A stretch of DNA of 33,287 nt, taken from positions 1 through 33,287 of the forward strand of contig LFMX01000052.1 of NCBI GenBank assembly GCA_001184405.1. The letters are read 5' to 3'. The DNA is from Candidatus Burkholderia humilis. Lineage in GTDB: Bacteria; Pseudomonadota; Gammaproteobacteria; Burkholderiales; Burkholderiaceae. Both the position numbers and the translations under genes were made by a program. Under the pieces are notes generated by a model. It was given only the letters and a program-made list of their open reading frames with translations. It made no database searches and was not told the origin of the DNA. Shown piece by piece: positions 29,157 to 33,287 of this stretch; position 1 is the first letter of the stretch; each line of letters opens with the position of its first letter.

Positions 29157-29810
29157 TTAAGGACGCTTGTGAAGTACCTGGTCGACGAGACCGTAAGCCT
29201 GCGCGTCGTCGCCGGACATGAAGTTGTCGCGATCCGTGTCGCGGGCGATACGATCGACCGGCTGACCCGTATGATGCGACAGCAACTGGTTCAGACGCTC
29301 CTTCAGATAGAGGATTTCGCGCGCCTGAATCTCGATGTCCGACGCTTGTCCACGCGCGCCGCCTAGCGGCTGATGGATCATCACGCGTGCGTTCGGCAAC
29401 GCAACGCGCTTGCCCTTTGCGCCAGCCGCGAGCAGGAACGCGCCCATGCTGGCAGCAAGCCCCATGCACAGCGTGGAGACGTCGGGCTTGACGAACTGCA
29501 TCGTGTCATAAATGGCCATGCCAGCCGACACCGAGCCGCCGGGGCTGTTGATGTACAGGCTGATGTCCTTGTCCGGGTTCTCGCTTTCGAGGAACAGCAA
29601 CTGCGCGACGACGAGATTCGCCGACTGGTCGTTCACTTCACCGACCAGAAACACCACGCGCTCCTTCAGGAGGCGGGAGTAGATGTCATAGGCACGCTCA
29701 CCGCGGCCACTCGTTTCCACGACCATCGGGACGAGGCCAAGCGCCTGGGCTTCGAAGTCCCGCGGTGCGTGGGACGCCAACGTGTCGAGCAATTCAGCGC
29801 GAAAGGTCAT
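29157..29810 (-). CDS. clpP: ATP-dependent Clp protease proteolytic subunit
   Basis: A 217-residue self-assembling serine protease that partners with ClpX (and ClpA). The catalytic triad is visible: Ser in [12 protein letters not shown], His in [12 protein letters not shown] and Asp in the DTDRDNFMS region. It has the usual [28 protein letters not shown] start region and INSPGGSV loop. The start follows AAGGAAAT. It lies between tig (with terminator) and clpX in the standard tig-clpP-clpX order. Upstream, ATTGAAG then 16 bp then TCCCTATT loosely resembles a sigma32 heat-shock promoter, but the match is not good enough to annotate. Intact. Confidence 0.97.
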   Translation of the reverse strand: MTFRAELLDTLASHAPRDFEAQALGLVPMVVETSGRGERAYDIYSRLLKERVVFLVGEVNDQSANLVVAQLLFLESENPDKDISLYINSPGGSVSAGMAIYDTMQFVKPDVSTLCMGLAASMGAFLLAAGAKGKRVALPNARVMIHQPLGGARGQASDIEIQAREILYLKERLNQLLSHHTGQPVDRIARDTDRDNFMSGDDAQAYGLVDQVLHKRP

Positions 29811-29891
29811 GCAATTTCCTTATTTGGAATAGGGATACTGACGACAAGTTACTTCAATAAAAACGGCAAGCGAACGAACAAACTTTAATGC

Positions 29892-29934
29892 AAAAAAGGC
29901 GTGCGGGCCGTCAAATCCGACGACCCCGCACGCC
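29892..29934 (-). terminator. tig terminator, now inside the extended tig reading frame
   Basis: Stem GGCGTGCGGG / CCCGCACGCC (29898-29907 with 29925-29934), 17-nt loop, then six T on the minus strand (29892-29897). The current tig stop codon (29911-29913) lies in the hairpin loop, which is an odd arrangement. Confidence 0.88.
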
Positions 29935-31293
29935 CCTCGCCCAGTGCGTCAGGCTTGCCGCCGTTGCGCTGGCCAGTTCTTCGAAGCTGACTTCCTTGTC
30001 GGTCACCTTGGCCTTGCCGAGGACGAAATCGACGACGTTGCTTTCAACGACGTACGCTTCCATTTCGGCGAGGCGCTGCTGGTTCGAATAATACCAGCGG
30101 ACGACTTCCTTCGGGTCTTCGTAGCTCTTGGCGAATTCGTCGACTTCCGCGCGGATTTGCTCGGGCTTCGCCTGCAGTTCGTTGGCCTCGACCAGTTCGG
30201 CCAGAACGAGGCCCAGCTTCACGCGGCGTTCGGCTTGCTCGGCGAACATTTCAGCAGGAATCGGGGCGTCAGCGGCGTTCAGCACACCACGTTGTTGAAG
30301 ATCCTGACGCGCCATTTCGACCAGACGCTGCTGATCCTGCTCGATCAGCGCCTTCAGCACGTCGAGTTCGGAAATCTTGAGCAGCGCGTCCATGACCTGG
30401 TTCTTCACGATCTGCTGCGTGCGACGCTTGGCTTCACGCTCCAGATTGTCCTTGATCTCGCCGCGCATCTTGGTCAGATCGCCGTCTTCGATACCCAGCG
30501 ACTTAGCGAAATCGCCGTCTACTTCCGGCAGATGCGGCCATTCGATCTTCTTCATCGTGACCGTGAATTGAGCCGTCTTACCGGCCACGTCCTTGCCGTG
30601 GTAGTCGTCCGGGAACTTCAGGTCGAATTCCTTCGATTCGCCGACCTTCAGGCCCGTCGCGGCCGTTTCGAATTCCGGCAGCATGCGGCCTTCGCCCAGC
30701 ACGAACGCGAAGTCTTCGGCGCTGCCGCCTTCGAACGCGACGCCGTCGAGCTTGCCGACGAAGTCGAGCGTCATACGGTCGCCTTGCTTGGCTGCGGTGT
30801 CCGCGCCGCCGTCGTCGTGCTCGCCGGCTTCGCCGCGTGCGTGGAAGTGCACGCGCTGCTTGCGCAGGATGTCCAGCGTACGGTCGACTTCGGCTTCCGA
30901 GATGGTCGTGACCGTGCGTTCGATTTCAGCCGTGGCGACATCGCCCAGCTTCACTTCGGGATAGACCTCGAAGGTCGCGTCGAATGCGTATTGCTCTTCG
31001 CCGCCTTCGACCTTCGGTGCAAAGCTCGGCTGGCCTGCCACGCGCAGATTTTCGGCGCGCGTCACGTCGAAGAATTCCTTGCCGACCTTGTCGCTCAGCA
31101 CTTCTGCCTCGACCTGGCCGCCGTACTGCTGCGTCACCATCTTGAGGGGCACCTTGCCCGGGCGGAAACCCGGCATGCGTACTGTCTTGGCCAATTGGCG
31201 GATGCGGGAATCCACTTCCTTCTGCACGGTTTCGCGCGGCAGGGAAATGGTCACACGGCGTTCGAGCTTACCGAGGTTTTCAACGTTAGCCAT
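29911..31293 (-). CDS. tig: Trigger factor, probably with a stop-loss C-terminal extension
   Basis: The ribosome-bound chaperone: N-terminal ribosome-binding domain with the signature [14 protein letters not shown], central FKBP-type isomerase domain ([33 protein letters not shown]), and a helical C-terminal chaperone domain. The whole body is intact. The end is odd: after FEELASATA the frame continues with [15 protein letters not shown] and stops at 29911, inside the terminator. Removing one G near 29958-29963 gives TAQA and a stop at 29949-29951, which matches the usual length of about 448. I infer a 1-nt insertion that added 15 residues in place of the last two. An extended -10 promoter lies about 200 nt upstream. 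Confidence 0.95.
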   Translation of the reverse strand: MANVENLGKLERRVTISLPRETVQKEVDSRIRQLAKTVRMPGFRPGKVPLKMVTQQYGGQVEAEVLSDKVGKEFFDVTRAENLRVAGQPSFAPKVEGGEEQYAFDATFEVYPEVKLGDVATAEIERTVTTISEAEVDRTLDILRKQRVHFHARGEAGEHDDGGADTAAKQGDRMTLDFVGKLDGVAFEGGSAEDFAFVLGEGRMLPEFETAATGLKVGESKEFDLKFPDDYHGKDVAGKTAQFTVTMKKIEWPHLPEVDGDFAKSLGIEDGDLTKMRGEIKDNLEREAKRRTQQIVKNQVMDALLKISELDVLKALIEQDQQRLVEMARQDLQQRGVLNAADAPIPAEMFAEQAERRVKLGLVLAELVEANELQAKPEQIRAEVDEFAKSYEDPKEVVRWYYSNQQRLAEMEAYVVESNVVDFVLGKAKVTDKEVSFEELASATAASLTHWARGVRGRRI

Positions 31294-31495
31294 GACTTCA
31301 ATCGTCCTAGAGTAAATCAGTGTTCGGTGGTTGGTTCTTCCGCGGTTCTAAAGGCGCGGGTCCGTGTGCGGAATCTGTTTCCGCGGGCCGAAGCGGCGCC
31401 CGAGCTCGCGTTGCTTGCGCCGTGCGCGCCGTTTTTGGCTTTCCTTTTGCAGCTTCTTCGCTGCCGCCGACGCAGTGTCGCCAACATAACCAAAT

Positions 31496-31501
31496 ATTCT
31501 A
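31496..31501 (-). promoter_or_regulatory. Extended -10 promoter of tig
   Basis: TGC-TAGAAT on the minus strand (TAGAAT at 31496-31501), an extended -10 form that does not need a strong -35. The leader would be about 195 nt, which is long. Confidence 0.5.
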
Positions 31502-31518
31502 GCAAACAAATCTGAATG

Positions 31519-31537
31519 GACTGTTCACGGAACAGTC
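31519..31537. promoter_or_regulatory. Perfect operator-like palindrome upstream of tig
   Basis: GACTGTTC-ACG-GAACAGTC, 8-bp arms and a 3-bp centre, lies about 18 bp upstream of the tig -10, over the -35 region. It looks like a binding site for a dimeric regulator. CTGT and ACAG are 7 bp apart rather than the 8 of LexA boxes, so I do not call LexA. Confidence 0.45.
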
Positions 31538-31819
31538 GACAGCGCATTTCACGGTGAATTCCCGCCATTTTCGAGGGAAATTCGGCGTAAATCCGCGTTT
31601 CCGGGCGATTGCCCCGCGCGCACAATTCCCGTTATCGCGACGCTGCTATTTTGCGCGGCGCGGCACGCTGATAAGCTTGCCGGCGCATGATTCCCGCACG
31701 AAGCCGGCCAAACGCGTGATGCATTGCCGCACTGCATGACGCGCATGCGCAAAGGGCATAAATGGTCTGTCGCTGCGGCGTTTCAAGTCTTTCCTTCAGA
31801 CCAGAACATTCGAGACACT

Positions 31820-32905
31820 ATGCCAAACGTCTTGCCTGCTCCCGTAGTTGTCATCGCTTCCGATTCTTTCAAGGGCTCGCTTTCCGCGGAAGGTGTCGCG
31901 AACGCCATCGCCGAAGGCATCAGGCGCACGCGGCCGGACGCCGACATCCGTATTCTGCCGATGGCCGACGGCGGCGAAGGCACGCTCGACGCGATGCTCG
32001 CGGCCGGCGGCGAGCGGCATCTCGTCAATGTGCGCGGCGCGGCGCGATGCGGCGACCGGCCTGCTCGCGGACGGCAGCGCGATGATCGAAACGGCGGAAG
32101 TCGTCGGCATCACCGATCCAGACGGCACGGCCGTGCCCGTCACGGAGCGCAGCACGCTCGGCATGGGCGAGGCGATCCGCGCGCTGCTGGACTCGGGCGT
32201 GCGCAAGTTTTTCGTCGCGCTGGGCGGCAACAGCACGAACGACGGCGGCGCGGGCCTGCTCGTGGGCCTTGGCCTGAAGCTACTCGATGCCGCCGATCGC
32301 GAGCTGGAGCCGGTGCCATTGGCGCTGGCGAAAGTTGTTGTGCGCATCGATGTATCCGGACTGGATGCACGCGTGAAGGAAGTCGAATTCGTCGGCATGT
32401 CCGACATCTATAACCCGCTCACCGGCGATCACGGCGCAACCGCCGTTTTCGGCCCGCAAAAGGGTGTGACGCCGGATCAGGTCGCGACGATCGACGCCGC
32501 CCTCGCTCATTTTGCCGATGTGCTCGAACCGGCGATGGGCATCGCCAAACGAAACGAACCGGGCGCGGGCGCGGGCGCGGCCGGCGGCCTGGGCTTCGCG
32601 CTGCATATGCTCGGCGCGCATTTTGAAACGGGCGCTGAAGTCGTCGCGCGGGAAATCGCACTCGACGATGCGCTAAAGGACGCGAACGGGCTCATCACAG
32701 GCGAAGGCCGTTCGGACGTGCAGACGCTGCATGGCAAGGCGCCGTTCATCGCCTGCAAGCATGCGCGCGATGCCGGCGTCCCCGCGACATTGCTGTCCGG
32801 CGGGGTCGATGGCGCGGCGCTGCCGCGTCTGTCCGAATATTTCAGCGGATGCTTTTCGCCCGCGCCCGGTCCGATCACGCTCGACACCGCCATCCGCGAC
32901 GGGAC
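31820..32905 (+). pseudogene. glxK: Glycerate kinase (GarK/GlxK family), frameshifted and 3'-truncated
   Basis: The gene starts [20 protein letters not shown], the conserved N-terminus of glycerate 2-kinases, which phosphorylate glycerate from glyoxylate or glucarate catabolism. The motifs [65 protein letters not shown] and LSGGVDG follow. The frame shifts near 32035-32055: VNVRGAA in one frame, [13 protein letters not shown] in the next (one base gained or two, perhaps more, lost). The natural C-terminus is missing: after PGPITLDTAIRD, where relatives have about 15-20 more residues, the DNA becomes antisense to the PepSY gene. The open frame runs on to 33113 without biological meaning. The gene is broken twice. 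Confidence 0.92.
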
Positions 32906-32910
32906 CGTAG
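32895..32910. other. Inferred deletion junction joining two convergent genes
   Basis: Leftward of about 32903 the DNA codes glycerate kinase (plus strand, TLDTAIRD); rightward it codes the PepSY protein (minus strand, SYANYGPVA). Neither has its proper 3' end. A GC-rich CGCGACGGG is shared at the joint, so the exact breakpoint cannot be set. The lost piece would have held both gene ends and any gap between them. Confidence 0.65.
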
Positions 32911-33287
32911 TTCGCGTAGGAGATGTCGGAGAGCAGCGTGCCGCTGTATTGATCGATGTGCAGCGTGCGTTCATCGCGCGGATCGGGCGGAAAGTACGAG
33001 ACCGCGTATACGCCCGTCGGCTTGTTCGGCAGAGCGATTCCGTAGTCATCCTTCACGCCGAGCTTCGCGGCAAGCGCGATCACAGAATCGATCGATACGC
33101 GCCGCGCCGATGACGCCGCACTCGCGCTATCCGGCACATCCGTCGCGCGACGGCCCACGGCGTCTGATGCAGCGGCAAGTCATCCATTTTCATGTGCATG
33201 CCGTGCTCTGCGTGCGCGTTGGCTGGCGCGGCAGAGTGAACATGCACCTCGCCCCACGCGCCCTTCGGATAACCCATCGACACCGAT
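32903..33287 (-). pseudogene. PepSY-associated membrane protein fragment, frameshifted and truncated
   Basis: The fragment enters from the right window edge (VSMGYPKGAWGEVHVHSAA region) and contains a His- and Met-rich stretch (HAEHGMHMKMDDLPLHQTPW). A frameshift near 33140-33160 (one base missing, mod 3) leads to TDVPDSASAA, then the PepSY-type segment KPTGVYAVSYFPPDPRDERTLHIDQYSGTLLSDISYANYGPVA. It ends at the junction near 32905, losing the C-terminal membrane helices that usually follow. Proteins of this COG3182-like family are multi-pass inner-membrane proteins often tied to metal or iron uptake; the function here is unknown. The start codon is outside the window. Confidence 0.85.

Larger units (their letters stand above)
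31294..31819. other. Divergent intergenic region tig / glycerate kinase
   Basis: 526 bp. It holds the tig promoter and the palindrome noted separately. I examined both strands for a tRNA or small gene and found none. The left part (31320-31440) is GC-rich and can be read openly in several frames, which is expected of GC-rich noncoding DNA. Confidence 0.5.

Noticed and set aside
29811..29891. Sigma32 heat-shock promoter of clpP
   Set aside because: ATTGAAG with TCCCTATT at 16 bp is only a partial match to both consensus boxes; not strong enough to list as a feature.
31519..31537. LexA (SOS) box
   Set aside because: CTGT and ACAG are separated by 7 bp, not 8, and trigger factor is not an SOS gene; kept only as an unassigned palindrome.
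31294..31819. A tRNA or small RNA gene upstream of tig
   Set aside because: I checked for acceptor/T-arm patterns on both strands and found none.
1..33287. All breaks being sequencing or assembly errors
   Set aside because: Not excluded for single-base indels, but inferred deletions of about 13 and 25 nt, catalytic-site substitutions, a nonsense change and the clean 19 kb of housekeeping genes argue against it. Raw reads would decide.
1..33287. CRISPR array, insertion sequence, prophage, toxin-antitoxin or defence system
   Set aside because: No regular short repeats, transposase, integrase, phage or defence domains were seen in any frame.

Overview
The window looks like chromosomal DNA of a Burkholderiaceae member of the Paraburkholderia/Caballeronia type. 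The base composition is high in GC. The minus-strand order tig, clpP, clpX, lon, hupB, tRNA-Val, tRNA-Asp, ppiD is typical of this family, and the proteins match family patterns I know from it. I see no insertion sequence, prophage, CRISPR array, defence locus, secretion cluster or biosynthetic cluster, and I did not find a new gene system.

Layout. (1) 1-4600, minus strand: a fatty-acid/acyl-CoA region with a dead acyl-CoA ligase, then a dead enoyl-CoA hydratase/3-hydroxyacyl-CoA dehydrogenase, an intact nicotinamidase (pncA) and the first codons of a thiolase. (2) 4702-8595, plus strand: selO, msrB, a septation protein (ispZ/yciB), a BolA protein and a frameshifted exported parvulin isomerase. 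(3) 8654-15345, minus strand: a broken GH20 hexosaminidase lipoprotein and an intact purL. (4) 15687-20406, plus strand: a broken D-amino-acid dehydrogenase, the NAD(P)HX repair enzyme and pgi. (5) 20452-21805: a divergent pair, an intact LolD/YbbA-type ATPase and a tesA-like esterase with a nonsense codon; their start codons share one CATG. (6) 22102-31293, minus strand: the proteostasis block (ppiD, tRNA-Asp, tRNA-Val, hupB, lon, clpX, clpP, tig). (7) 31820-33287: a glycerate kinase and a PepSY membrane protein, convergent, both damaged and apparently joined by a deletion.

Main message. Eight genes are broken, by 1-nt indels, inferred deletions of about 13 and 25 nt, a nonsense codon and a deletion junction. 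All are catabolic or accessory: beta-oxidation, D-amino acids, amino sugars/chitin, glycerate, esterase, periplasmic isomerase and a PepSY protein. About 19 kb of housekeeping genes (purL, pgi, lon, clpX, clpP, ppiD and others) carry no internal disruption. The contrast fits genome erosion in a host-restricted lineage better than random sequencing error. Leaf-nodule Burkholderia/Caballeronia symbionts are a known precedent, but assigning this window to them is inference. Mild damage also reaches core genes: tRNA-Asp has a probable mismatch in its D-stem, trigger factor seems to have lost its normal stop and reads into its own terminator, and HU has lost a conserved Thr.
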